A DNA stretch of 50,295 nt from Oehlia diaphana (Eukaryota; Glomeromycota; Glomeromycetes; Glomerales; Glomeraceae): contig QZLH01000958.1 of NCBI GenBank assembly GCA_003833135.1, positions 1-50,295 of the forward strand, read 5' to 3'. The notes under the pieces are model-generated. The model saw nothing but the letters and a program-made list of their open reading frames with translations, made no database searches and was not told where the DNA came from. This document shows positions 1 to 10,644 of this stretch, piece by piece. Positions within the stretch are counted from its first letter, which is position 1, and the number at the start of each line of letters is the position of its first letter. A program made the translations under genes and the position numbers.

Positions 1-600
1 TACAAAAAATATGTTTGTCATGTCGTACAATCACAAAATCAATGTATAGTGCACATCACTATACGCTACTTACATAGGTGTCTATACATAACATCTTTTC
101 TATATAATCATAATTGTAGATCGAATTTCGTACAAAATCACGAGACTTTGTAGAATATCATTCGGATAAATATTTTTTCATAGGGCGAGTGTGTCTCAAA
201 ATTTCATTCACTAAAAGAAAACAATATGTATATGATATTTTAATTATTATGCATAGAACGTTCATTACATCTTATCTTATCCTAAAAAGTTTATGAATTA
301 ATTAAATTTATACGTACGTATGCGTACGTGACAATTTTTTTTATAACCTTTATTGATGAATTTTAAATATTATTAAGAAGATTATAAATTTCCAAATTTC
401 TTAATGTCAAATATCGCAAAAAAATTTCATTGCCATACCAAGGAATTTCTTTGTTCATATGCCGCATTAACCTTTTTTTTTATTTTTTATTTTTTATTTT
501 TTTGATATTTCGCGAAGTATTTAAATATTGTAACACACGTTATGTGGAACAATAAAACCTGTTAAACATTTTGATAAATAGTTACATAAAATACATAAAT
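1..600. other. 5' intergenic region
   Basis: AT-rich sequence with T runs around 472-503. No convincing coding frame or RNA gene is visible. It is the upstream flank of the methyltransferase gene. Confidence 0.6.
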
Positions 601-630
601 ACCAATTAAATCAAAAAAAATTAATCATTC

Positions 631-638
631 TATAAATA
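631..638 (+). promoter_or_regulatory. TATA box of the methyltransferase gene
   Basis: TATAAATA lies 81-88 bp before the ATG at 719, a usual fungal distance. This is a sequence match only; no transcription start is known. Confidence 0.5.
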
Positions 639-718
639 GATGAAACCGTCCTTTATCCTTAATAGAGTATTCAATTTAAAAAAATTTATGCAATTGTTTC
701 GTCTAAGAATTAAAAATC

Positions 719-1994
719 ATGGGCAATATCAGTTCACATTTAAAAAATAAACGATCAACAATAAAAAAAATTCCGAAATTTGACCAAATAGAATCGGAAC
801 AAGAGAGACAAGAAGAGATATTGAGCTATTTATCATCGAATGATTTCGATTCTATTGATAGATTGCATATGTATCATTTTCTAAAAAGATATATATTTCA
901 AAACAATTTTTCTTCCCCAATTGAGGATAAGTTAATTAAAGGAGGGTGTAAAGTTTTAGATGCCAGGTAAATGATATTTTTCAAATGTACATCCCAAATA
1001 TTTCGAAGAATTTTATGGTGCATATATTTACTTAACTAATTATTTAATTTTTAAGGAGCGGCACTGGTACATGGTTATTAGATTTATCAAACAAATATGA
1101 AAATTCTTTTTTTTTTGGAGTCGAAAATATACCATTATATCCACAAGAGGTAATAAAACTTATAAAATTTTAATTATGAAATAAAACCGAAAATTTGATC
1201 CTTCGTCCTATATAAATTTGATAGATAAAACCAAATAATCTTGAATTCATCGACGCCGATGTAATTAAGGGATTGTCATTTCATGATAACGAATTTGATT
1301 TTACACATTTAGAAAATATGGGCCTTGTTTTAACACCAGACCAATGGGATTTTGTTCTTTCTGAGCTCATCCGGTATTTCTTTATTTTTTATAAAAAAAA
1401 AAAAAAAAGAAAAATTATCCACATAAATATATACCAAATTTTGTTAATATACTGTATATATACCGTATATATTTTTTTAACAGAGTAACGAAACCAGGCG
1501 GATACATTGAAGTATCTGATAGACGGAATAGTAATAATGGCGAAGGTCCGATTCTTCGTAAAGTATCAGAAGCATGTAGGTATATTTTGATCTCGTGCTT
1601 TATTGTAATTATAAGATACCAAATTCTCACTTTCTACAAATGAACATAATCAATTCCAGTTTGGGCAACTCGTTCGAAACAAAATGTTAATTTTAAATTG
1701 ATATATAATATAGATTCAAAATTTGAATTACAACCAAATATAGGGAAAGTTCATCGAATTGAAAAAGATCTCATTATGGGTCCCAATGGTGGTAAAGCTG
1801 GTTTGGTTATGCAAGATATTAGTCTATCTTTTTATGCATCAGAATTGGCAGTTAAAAGCCTAAGTAAAGAAATAGGAATTTCCGAAGAAGAATACAAAAA
1901 TATGGTAGAAAAAGATCTAATTGAGGAATACAAACAAACCAGCCCTGTGATTACTCATGTTAGATTTTGGGCCCAAAAACAATTATCGCAATAA
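719..1994 (+). CDS. SAM-dependent class I methyltransferase, five exons
   Basis: Exons 719-966, 1056-1149, 1225-1373, 1484-1575 and 1660-1994 join in frame to 305 aa. All introns are GT-AG and 75-106 bp. The fourth donor must be GTAGGT at 1576, because the GT five bases downstream would bring in a stop. Motif I is VLDARSGTGTWLLDL (from residue 79). It is followed by an acidic residue after the second strand (GVENIPLYP), an FIDADV stretch and the post-motif VTKPGGYIEVSD, as in class I Rossmann methyltransferases. The C-terminal half resembles the fungal methyltransferase family common in Rhizophagus. One oddity is that the first Gly of D-x-G-x-G is Arg (R83), which may weaken SAM binding. The substrate cannot be told. 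The exon model is strong because every junction keeps the reading frame. Confidence 0.85.
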
Positions 1995-2420
1995 TAATGG
2001 TAATTTTTTTTTTTATGAATAAAAAAAATACGAAAGAAAAATTTTTTTTCAGAAATCTAGTGCAGTTATTGTAAATTGATTAAATCACTGATCCGTCGAA
2101 GATTGTGCACTATCGTTATATTAAAAATTGGGATAAAATTTAACGTTTCGCGGTCAATTGACAATAAATACACGAACACTATAATTACGAAAGATTATTT
2201 ATATTTTGTATAAATTATAATATATTGTATAAGAAAATAGAGTAAGCAAAAAAAGTTACACATTTTGTTATGGTAAAAAGGAGTTTACATCGTGCAATCA
2301 TCAAATTTTATGATAGTGCCGAATTTAGACGGATTGGTAATTAATTCGGATGATGCCCATTTATATACTGATGAAATACGACAGACTGACTAGACTAGTC
2401 TGTCTTTTAACAGATTATCT
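1995..2420. other. Intergenic spacer with a short inverted repeat
   Basis: AT-rich spacer. GACAGACT at 2380-2387 and AGTCTGTC at 2397-2404 form an 8-bp perfect stem with a 9-nt loop. No gene was seen. Confidence 0.5.
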
Positions 2421-2421
2421 A

Positions 2422-2479
2422 AAAACGCGTGATATTTTCGATAACTACAATAGCTATTGATTAATCATTGACGCGTTTT
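2422..2479. promoter_or_regulatory. Inverted pair of MluI cell-cycle boxes
   Basis: AAAACGCGT (2422-2430) and ACGCGTTTT (2471-2479) are exact reverse complements. Each holds ACGCGT, the site bound by MBF (Mbp1/Swi6) in other fungi. They lie 138-195 bp before the ATG at 2617. The role in G1/S control of the next gene is inferred from the motif only. Confidence 0.4.
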
Positions 2480-2543
2480 GTAAATTATTATGTAATTATA
2501 ACGCCAACGCCATCTTTCATAAGCTTATCCAGAGGATAATATT

Positions 2544-2552
2544 TATATATAA
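2544..2552 (+). promoter_or_regulatory. TATA box of the membrane-protein gene
   Basis: TATATATAA lies 65-73 bp before the ATG at 2617. It is only 8 bp before the in-frame ATG at 2560, which argues that 2617 is the real start. Confidence 0.4.
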
Positions 2553-2616
2553 CCCATCTATGCGAAAATTAAAAATCTCAAGCCTTTTTTATTTATTTGC
2601 TGGCAATATAAAAAAA

Positions 2617-3275
2617 ATGGCTTATCGACGTACTACTCTTCCGCTCTATTACAACCCAGGCCTTTCACCATGCAGCAGGACTGTATGGTTTCTTACTGGG
2701 TTTCTTTTTGGTACTTTGGTTGTGTTGGCCTTTGGAAGACCATCACTTTTTAATGATTTCTTTAATTTTCTTTTTACTCTTTTTCATTTAGTTCTAGATT
2801 TTTATAAATCAGAAACTGGACAACGAATAGTTATTTATATCAAGAAATTATACAATAACTATTCGGACTTCTGCTCTATAAGGAACTTGAAAGAACTAAT
2901 GGAAAGGGGAAATCACATGGTACCTTCCCTTTTCATTTGGATTTTTCAAGAATATCCTGAGTCAGCTGCACGTTTTTTCAGAAGGTTTAATCTGATTGCA
3001 CTTAATGTAATGTATAGGATTACCTTTTGGATTGTATTATAATATTTTAATATTTATATTTAAAATTAACTAATCTACTAAATTCATCACATTTGCTTCT
3101 ATAGGCAGCTGATTTCTTACTTCCTAACTGGATATTCCTTAAAGACTGGATGAAGGGTATGGCAAAAAAAGTATTGATTAATGTATATACTAAATTTATT
3201 ATTCCTCGCATTTTTTCTTCTAGGTTACCAAGTATTTTTAGAAAGCATAGATTAACTCCCGAGGACATGGTTTAA
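2617..3275 (+). CDS. Small membrane protein, two exons, unknown function
   Basis: Exon 1 is 2617-3006 (130 codons). A GTAATG...ATAG intron (3007-3104, 98 bp) leads to exon 2 at 3105-3275, giving about 186 aa. The splice is inferred: without it the frame stops at 3042, but the downstream stretch is open in the joined frame and ends in its own stop. A hydrophobic segment, TVWFLTGFLFGTLVVLAFG, lies near residues 22-42, followed by the Phe-rich SLFNDFFNFLFTLFHLVLDF. The rest is basic with more hydrophobic patches. No family was recognised. A perfect 12-bp inverted repeat (CGAATAGTTATT, 2824-2835; arm 2854-2865) sits inside the coding sequence, and a relic on the minus strand downstream lacks it. 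An alternative start at 2560 would add 19 residues. Confidence 0.5.
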
Positions 3276-3480
3276 ATGGATCCTTTTCTTTATAGAGCAG
3301 AATTGTCCAGTTTCTGATTATTTTTCTTTATTTATTTTGCCTATTATTCGTTTGATACCTGGCTTACGATTGGGGCAGTATCCAGGAAATATTTAATTTT
3401 GTAATGTTAAGGAATGTATTATTTATTATTGTATTTCGAAGGATTAGGGGTTGGACACTTCAAATTTTGATTTTTGGAAG
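3276..3480 (-). pseudogene. Inverted relic of the neighbouring membrane-protein gene
   Basis: Read on the minus strand, 3287-3319 gives SETGQ followed directly by FCSIKKR. The gene at 2617 has SETGQ, then 15 more residues, then FCSIRNL. About 16 and 13 nt flank the missing segment. The rest of the relic is degenerate and its outer limits are approximate. Confidence 0.35.
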
Positions 3481-3870
3481 TGACAGAATATGGCGAGAGT
3501 AGGGGCCATGTTCAATAGTTTTGAATTAACAAATACAGGTAATTTTGCAATGTATGAATTAAAATTTTTTCAGTTTTTGTAAGCGTATTAAAAATGTTCA
3601 ATTATTTTCGAGAGATCAAAACAAACTCATATATTGATTCAAATTATAAAGTTGAAATAATTGAAGGTAAAGAAATAAGTACCAATGCGTATGAGCATCT
3701 ATGAATATTTTTTTTTGAGTGAAATATTAAAGGTATGAAGCTTAAAATTTTTTGTAAATCCCATTTAAAGTGATAATAACTAAATACATTACATAATGTT
3801 AATTGCCATTAAGATATTCAATTAATACATTTGTTCTAATGTCTTCTGAATGAAAACAATACATTTATTC
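3481..3870. other. Non-coding AT-rich stretch
   Basis: No open frame with a coding look and no clear repeat was seen. Confidence 0.4.
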
Positions 3871-3879
3871 TTTAGAAGA

Positions 3880-4350
3880 TGTGAAGTTTTTCATATACAG
3901 CAGTATTATGGGAAGATATTACAATAGAAGTCTTTAAAGAAAATCCTATAATTTTCTTCAAATTACGAATTATATCAGCTGATTTTGTTTCATCTTGATT
4001 ATCTAATGATTGTAAATTAAAGAATGCTATTAATCTGGCATCTTAATTATTTCCACTAGGTGCATTATCTACGTGTAAAATATCTCTACATAATTTAACT
4101 CCAAAAGCCTTTCAAGGAATGCTAGAGGGTTAATTTACATCAAGCTGAATAATAACCTTTTTCATAATCTATTCTCAACAACTATCAATAATTATTGCAT
4201 GCCATTTATCCAATTTGTTTATAAATTGTCTTTAATAACAAATTCTTTTGTGCGTATGACAATGGAAGTAAATCAATAAACACTTCAAATAATCATGCCA
4301 TATCAAATAATATATTAAATTTTATGATAAAAGAGTCAAAATTATTAAAT
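3880..4350 (-). pseudogene. Decayed coding relic of unknown family
   Basis: On the minus strand, long sense stretches are interrupted by stops and at least one frameshift. From about 4345 comes VSQFNNFDSFIIKFNILFDM, then LFEVFIDLLPLSYAQKNLLL. Later come FGVKLCRDILHVDNAPSG and DARLIAFFNLQSLDNQDETK, ending near VISSHNTAVYEKLHIF at about 3880. The residue composition is protein-like and unlike the flanks. I do not recognise the family; a mobile-element protein is possible. Confidence 0.45.
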
Positions 4351-5130
4351 TGTGATACTTAAAAAAAAAAAATCACGAATGGATTTTATTCTATATTTAG
4401 ATTTAATACTCTAAAATTTTTAATAACAATTAGTAACAGATTTTGCTTGGTATAACTACTTCAGCTAACAATATTAAAATCGAAATGATTATGCGATATT
4501 GATATCAGAATTAGTAATATCAATAGTAAAATAATAAATTGTGAATCGCGTAACAGCTGTAACACTGCATCTGAGTCACAGTTAGTAAAATCAACACTAT
4601 AAATTCGATAGCGTAATAAGTCTCATATTATATATATATATATAAGACTCATTAGGTCTGCAGTTTTATTATTGCTAACATTCTTCTTTTGGTTTACGCA
4701 CCTTTGAACTATCACTCCTCTTTTGGTTTACGCACCTTTGACTAAGGTGGGAACAGCTGCACTGCAGCAGAATATTCACTTGTTTCCCTTCTCAATAGAG
4801 TTTGACGGTGTTTTGTTTTATTTTTCTCATCATCTTTTTTAGGCCTATCTTCTCTCCCTTTATTAGGTCTTTTTTTAGGTCCTTTTCTTTACGTCTTCCT
4901 TTAGGTATGTGGGTTGAAAGATAACCAGAATAAAAGTTAGAAAATCGTAAAATAAAGGTCTTACCAACGAATACGACAGATGGTTTGGTTTTTCCAGATA
5001 ATATTAAAATGTATTATGTAAGAATAACAAATATATTATTTATCGTTATAACATTTGCGTGTAGTTAAATTTTTCATAATAACTGCAAGAATCTCCAAAG
5101 TCTATGGCTTGGCCGCTTGGATTGTTATGT
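4351..5130. repeat. Spacer with a 34-bp tandem pair and a T-rich stretch
   Basis: TTTTGGTTTACGCACCTTTGA occurs at 4687-4707 and again at 4721-4741, a period of 34 bp. A (TA)n run lies near 4628-4643, with AGTCT/AGACT on its two sides. No gene was seen. Confidence 0.55.
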
Positions 5131-5665
5131 GTAAGTTTGTTTTCCCTTTCCCTTTCATTCTCTTCTTCGTTTTCCCTTTCCCTCCGTTTTCCCTTTCCCT
5201 TCCCTTTCGTTTTCCTTTTTCCTCTTCGTCTTCCCTTTCCCCTTTCCCTTTCGTTTTCCCGTCTTCTTCTTTCCCTTTTCCCTTCATTTTCCCCTTTCCC
5301 CACTGTCTTCCTTTCCTTTTCCCCTTCGTTTCCCCATTTCCCTTCCCTTCCCTTTCATTCTCTTCTTCGTTTTTCCCTTTCCCTTCCCTTCCTTTTCGTT
5401 TTCCTCTTTCCTTTCATTTTCCATTTTCCCTTCGTCTTCCCTTTCCCCTTTCCCTTTCGTTTTCCCTTTCCCATCATCTTCTCCTTTCCCTTTTCCCTTC
5501 ATTTTCCCTTTCCCCACTGTCTTCCCTTTCCCCTTCGTTTTCCCTTTCATTTTCCCTTTCCCCATCATTTTCCCCTTTCCCTTTCGACTTCCTCTTTCCC
5601 CTTCGTCTTCCCTTTTCCCTTTCCCTTCGTTTTCCTTACTCTTCCTTTCATTTTCCCTTCCCCCC
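5131..5665. repeat. Long pyrimidine-only tract (TTTCCC-like minisatellite)
   Basis: For about 535 bp the plus strand is almost only C and T, built from irregular TTTCCC, TTCGTTTTCCC and TTCATTTTCCC units, with G only in rare TTCGT steps. Both strands are open in several frames for this reason, so the apparent ORFs here (Phe/Pro/Ser/Leu-rich on plus, Lys/Gly/Glu-rich on minus) are not counted as genes. Such tracts can form triplex (H) DNA. Confidence 0.85.
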
Positions 5666-5701
5666 TGATCAATGTTGCTGCACCTCAACGTGGTGATCAG
5701 G
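5664..5701. repeat. Hairpin at the end of the pyrimidine tract
   Basis: CCTGATCA (5664-5671) pairs with TGATCAGG (5694-5701), and the inner GTTG (5674-5677) with CAAC (5686-5689). It sits exactly where the tract stops. Confidence 0.55.
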
Positions 5702-7050
5702 TGACAACAAGTTTTTTAAAAAGACTTGGCTAAGTCAGCAACAAATAGTAATTACATATTACATAGTTGTAAATCGATTTGTTCACTTTATTAATTTAAT
5801 AAATTGATTTCATATAGACACAACTAAATAAATAATTTGATAATCTAATTTTTTAAGACTATTTGATTTTGAATTATTGTTCTTAGGGCTAGCACGTTGA
5901 AGAAATTTTTACATTCAAATGCTTTTCTATATGTAACCTTAAATATAAATAATTTATTAAAAAATTATTAAGCAACTCGATTTTGTCATGAGCATACAAA
6001 AAGTTATAAAATAAAACTAAAAAATTTTAAAAATAGATAAGATGTTATAACATAAATGAATTAATACCAGCATCTAAGTAAATTATGTTAATAGTACTAG
6101 CTCTTAATTAGTTGTGATTGCAAATTTATTATAACAACAAAAATTAATAACTTGTACCATAGATCACATGACATTTAGACTTTTAGTTGCTGCGTCACAA
6201 ATTAACTTTATTTGAATTCATTATTACTTTTATTATCACAATCACAATTAGATTCAAACTATTTTAATAATCATTTATGTACTGCTAATAAATCATAGGC
6301 ACAAAAACAATCAAGTAATGCCACGATTTAAAATATACACTATAAGTAATATGTAAAAAATAAGTTAATATGGAGTTAGTTTAGAATCAATTTGAAAATT
6401 TGAAACTGATTTAGAAAATAAAGTTTAATTCAGAAGCCCACTAGAAGCCCCATAAAAAAATTCTTTAAGTTTCCCATCAACTGTTTGAATTATTTTAAAA
6501 CTTTTATGAGTTTGTGGACCTTTTATTCCTTAAATGATACTTCAGTCATCATCATGTCCGGTATATTCCTGAACGGTCCGAATTTTGGATGATATTTGTT
6601 CCGAATATTAGCCTAGATAGAGAGGTGTCCTCTTCTTTCTTGGCGTTGAATATAAATCTTCAATAAATAGAATAAATAGAGAATAAAAGTTAATAAACAA
6701 GTATTGGATATAATATTAGTGTATATTTAGATTTCAGAGATACTTAATGCTATATAACTTCCCAGCGTAAAGAAAAGCTCAGACACGTGATCTATAATAT
6801 TGATCTTGTGTAATATTTAACTTCGCGAAAAAATTCAAATGGACTTAATAGTTAAAATATTTTATAGTAAAAAAAGTTTTTATTTTCTAACTAAAAATAT
6901 TTTCTACAAGGCTAAAACTTTATCTAAATACTTTAAACCAAAATTTTAAGCTTCAAAGAGATGTAGAATATTGGTATTTATTAAAAAGTAAAAAGACAGT
7001 ATTTATGGTTTCTAAATAATACAAAAAGAAACGGATATGATTCTAGAAAG
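5702..7050. other. Gene-free AT-rich region
   Basis: No coding frame, tRNA or clear repeat could be supported. Confidence 0.4.
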
Positions 7051-7059
7051 AAATCAAAA

Positions 7060-7620
7060 CTTGAATTCAATTTAAATGCACCAGTTCCAAGAATTAGCAT
7101 TATGTGTTCTCAAACAAATATTGATCCTGAACTTTTCCATCCCACGAACTTTGAGCTGGATGACTAAAGATGACGATAATAATGTTAATAATGAAGATAT
7201 TGACAATACTGATGGACTTCTATATGGTTTAGGCGAAATATAAGAACTAGTAGCTAAAATGTTCCAAAATGCTGAGATTTAAACGAACCAGCAAATTTAG
7301 CATTTGAAATCGAGCTTGATTCAAGACTTATTGAATGTTTCTTTTCAGAATTCCAGCCTGACATATGTGACCTCTAAGAAATTAAAAAAATTTCTGTAAA
7401 TTAATAAATGTACTTCTTTTACCAATTGAGTATGGGTCTAATTTCTACAGGGAGGTGCAGAAAATACACCTTATTATAAAAAAGACAAAGTTTACGGGCT
7501 GTGCTACTGCAATACCTTGGATGTACACAACGAAAGGATAGGAAATGGCATCGTGTATCTTATTGAATATTTTATAATGATCAAAATTTGGGTATCACTA
7601 TTATAAAGTGATCAATAACA
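7060..7620 (+). pseudogene. Decayed mobile-element-like coding relic
   Basis: From about 7060 one frame gives KLEFNLNAPVPRISIMCSQT and then FHPTNFELDD. It continues after a shift as SWMTKDDDNNVNNEDIDNTD, and after another as NLAFEIELDSRLIECFFSEF. A further stretch from about 7452 gives ENTPYYKKDKVYG, then shifts to QRKDRKWHRVSY. The runs of sense codons broken by stops suggest an old protein gene. The RKxxKWHR patch recalls DNA-transposon proteins of these fungi, but no family can be named. Confidence 0.35.
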
Positions 7621-8460
7621 TACATGAAAAATGTCCAGTGCTTACATAGAACATATACAATAATCAAATTTTCCTCAATTGATATGCATTAGGTGAAACC
7701 GAGGTTGGGCACAACCCTTATAAGTTTATAAATCTTTTCTTTTAATAGTACTGCTGTAAATGCTTCATACTGTAAATAGCGAAGAAATTGTCTTTTAGTA
7801 TTACTATAAATGTTTTATACATATAACAATAATGATTTTAAACATCGAATTTAAAATTGTATTTTGTTAAACAAAGCTATTAATTTAAAAACTTTTAATA
7901 TAATTTGATTATAAATTTTATAATAAGAGAATATTATGCCATAATGTAATTTTATGTAGGCTGAATAAACGTAAAATTTTTTATTGGCTGATTCTTAACC
8001 ATTCAAGAAGGTGATTAATTTGATTAAGTTATAACAAATTGTGAATGGCTTAGTTTTATACAACTTGCAGTGGCTAACGTGGCGATCTTCAATTTATTGG
8101 AAAATCAGAACTTGAATAATTATCAATTAATTATCAAAGCGCGGTATGAATTATCACCATAAAGTTGATTTTAGAATGTATGGCTTAGTAAATAATAGAA
8201 CATTCATTATACCACATTGCCACGTATATAAATAATGTAAGCCTCACAATGCTAAATAAATGTGGCTTATTTACGGACGATCTAATTTATTATGTAAGTA
8301 CTCTGTACTCTGCCACAATCACAATCATATTCGTTGAATATATAATCACTTAGTGTTAGGAAATAGTATATTTTGTAAAATATCCTAAATTTCATATTTC
8401 AATAAAAACAAATTGAATAAAATCGAAATATAATCCTTTACAACATCTCAAACTTTTTAA
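7621..8460. other. Upstream region of the secreted-peptide gene
   Basis: No coding frame. TATA-like stretches occur near 8226-8235 and 8337-8343, the nearer one about 125 bp before the ATG at 8467. Confidence 0.4.
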
Positions 8461-8466
8461 AAAACA

Positions 8467-8684
8467 ATGAATGTCAAAGCTCTTTTTACTAGTATTTTCG
8501 TGATCGTAACCATTTCAGCCCTAGCGTCAGTTTCTGGAGGTTAATAATTAAATAAAGCTTATTATTTATTACTGTTCAATTTTTCTTTTCTTTTTTTAAA
8601 AAAAATAATAATTTATTTTTCAAAGATGGTGATGATGGTTCTTGTTCTCATGGATGCTTTTCTAAATTCGGGTGTGGATGTTAA
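8467..8684 (+). CDS. Small secreted cysteine-rich peptide, two exons
   Basis: Exon 1 (8467-8539) encodes MNVKALFTSIFVIVTISALA and then SVSG. This is a textbook signal peptide: short basic n-region, hydrophobic core, and small residues at a likely ALA cleavage site. A GT-AG intron (8540-8625, 86 bp) joins in phase 1 to exon 2 (8626-8684), which ends in TAA. The product is 43 aa. The predicted mature part of 20-23 aa starts acidic (DGDD) and ends with four Cys, C-x3-C-x5-C-x-C, rich in Gly. The gene is too short for ORF scans. Unspliced, the frame stops just after the signal peptide, so the intron matters. The donor GTTAAT is weak, the main doubt. Such peptides in mycorrhizal fungi are candidate secreted effectors or defence-type peptides. 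No homologue is recognised and no activity is claimed. Confidence 0.65.
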
Positions 8685-9018
8685 TGAATTAGGTTATCAC
8701 AAAATTTTGGTAATTAATAAAAAATATCAGTAGCTTCATTGGTAAGCACTATATCTTATTATTTTTCATTTTATTAAATGTAAATTTACATATATTTTTT
8801 TTAATTATTAGAGATTTTTAAATAAAGTCAACTACTTTGAATCACGAAATTATTATTAATTAATAAAAAATTATTTAGTTTTTTTTTTTGTTAACGAAAG
8901 CCGAAATGAAATTTTGACATTCTTAATAATTCTAAATCCATATTTACTGTTTCAGTATCTTATATTAAAAATTCTATTTCCAGAAATTTCAAAAATCTTC
9001 CAGTCATTTTCCTGTTTT

Positions 9019-9059
<41 letters not shown>

Positions 9060-9755
9060 AAATGATGTAATAATGTTCTAATGGGAAATTATTCAACTTT
9101 TAGATGACATCAATTTAAATAAAATAAACATATTAAGCACATTATAGCCAGCATACTCAGATATTTTTATTTTATTATAAAAATTAAAAATATTCGCCAC
9201 CACCATCACACCGCACCACATCACTACAATTAATTACTGACTTAACACACCATGACATATCGATTTGAAGCAATCCGGCTACTTGTTTTCAATATAGTTT
9301 TCTGGTTGCGGTCTTGCCTGAAAAAATTTTTGATGACGGGCCATCGGTAAAATCACGAGATATATTTTTGCAGGACCGTCTCGGAAATTTTTTGGTATGT
9401 TGACTTGAAAGTTGAATAAGATCGGATAATAATGGAAAATTGTTTTTATTTACTAATTTTATAAAGAAATATTCCAAGTTTGCCACAATATAATAACATT
9501 ATGTAATCGATTCTCTTAAGATTGCCTGGTATTTAAAAAAATTGATCAATTGTTTTTCGTTTATATAGGCTTTTAAAAAAATTGGCATTCTGATTTTCCT
9601 TACATTTAACATAATTATTATAATATTGATATCAATAATATTGATTGATTGGATTTAATATAAGTAATAGTTATTTACGGGAAGCATGAGATCGAGGCTG
9701 ATTCGTGAAATAATCATGCTTATCCTTGACGACTATTAGGAAACGTGGTATAATA
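8685..9755. other. Intergenic region with a 38-nt A run
   Basis: A homopolymer of A covers 9020-9057. The 65-codon minus-strand frame at 9289-9486 has no gene-like features. Nothing else was seen. Confidence 0.4.
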
Positions 9756-9758
9756 CAA

Positions 9759-9965
9759 GTAATCCCCGTCGTACTAAGTGTCACTCATGATCACTTTCAT
9801 ACTAATTTTTAAAAATTGCGAGTGATTAGCTGAGTTTAAAAATGACCGGGAATCTTTCGTTTAGTTATTTCCCGGTCTCATATAGATAGCCGGGAAATTA
9901 CTAACTTTAGTTTAAAATAGTTAAAATAGTCAATATTTAATGAGTGACACGCTCCAGGGGATTAC
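9759..9965. mobile_element. 207-bp MITE-like inverted-repeat element
   Basis: The ends are GTAATCCCC (9759-9767) and GGGGATTAC (9957-9965). Further in, GTGTCACTCAT (9778-9788) pairs perfectly with ATGAGTGACAC (9940-9950). The core holds GACCGGGAA / TTCCCGGTC (9844-9852, 9869-9877) and a third CCGGGAA at 9890. There is no coding capacity. A target duplication is not obvious. Confidence 0.55.
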
Positions 9966-9967
9966 CC

Positions 9968-10050
9968 ATTTATTTCATGGGAAGGGGAACATTAGGGTTT
10001 TTTCCTTCGGGAAAAAAACCCTATTATTCCCAACTCCCCATGAAATAAAT
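9968..10050. mobile_element. 83-bp near-perfect hairpin element
   Basis: The left arm starts ATTTATTTCATGGG and the right arm ends CCCATGAAATAAAT. The arms meet at a TTCG tetraloop (10006-10009) flanked by AGGGTTTTTTCC / GGAAAAAAACCCT. A few mismatches and a one-base bulge are present. It abuts the previous element with 2 bp between. Foldback MITE, or structured RNA if transcribed. Confidence 0.6.
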
Positions 10051-10530
10051 AATATCTTTGAAACCATCAATAAAATTTCCATACTGTAATTCTGTATAGA
10101 ATCATCATTTATATGTAGAATTTTATTTTATTAATATGATTCTTTTGATATACAAAATAAAGTGGATGAACTTTTACATTTGCACATAATTAAATTAATT
10201 ATAATATAATTTTATTATTAGTGGTTTCACACACATTAAATTATTTCCTAGTTAATTAGTTGTATACAATGTTTTAAAGATTTATTAGATCATGTGATAT
10301 TGATATTTACATATGATTATGATAAAATGGCGCAGCCGTTTTATCCTATTATTAAGTATATACATTATTAGTCATCTTTGTAAAAATTTAAAATGACTTT
10401 TACCAATAATTATTTAATTATATGGTTATACCATTAAAAACGTTAAGAAATTATATTTGAAACACTCATGTATTAAATCTTAAGTTGAATGCTTTATAAT
10501 ATAATATTAATATTATCTGCTATAAAGAAT
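10051..10530. other. Promoter-side spacer of the finger-protein gene
   Basis: AT-rich, no coding frame. Confidence 0.4.
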
Positions 10531-10534
10531 ATAT

Positions 10535-10543
10535 ATATATAAA
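10535..10543 (+). promoter_or_regulatory. TATA box of the finger-protein gene
   Basis: TATATAAAG at the end of a TA run, about 100 bp before the ATG at 10645. Confidence 0.4.
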
Positions 10544-10644
10544 GGAATCATTTATCTTTTTGAATTTTAAAAAATTTTTAAAACTCATTGAAATAATACT
10601 TATAAAAAAATTAATAAAGAAAATTAAATATTAACATAATAATC

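Noticed and set aside
5046..5733. Long overlapping frames on both strands (up to 213 codons)
   Set aside because: They are produced by the pyrimidine-only tract, where stop codons cannot occur; the composition is repetitive and shows no protein features.
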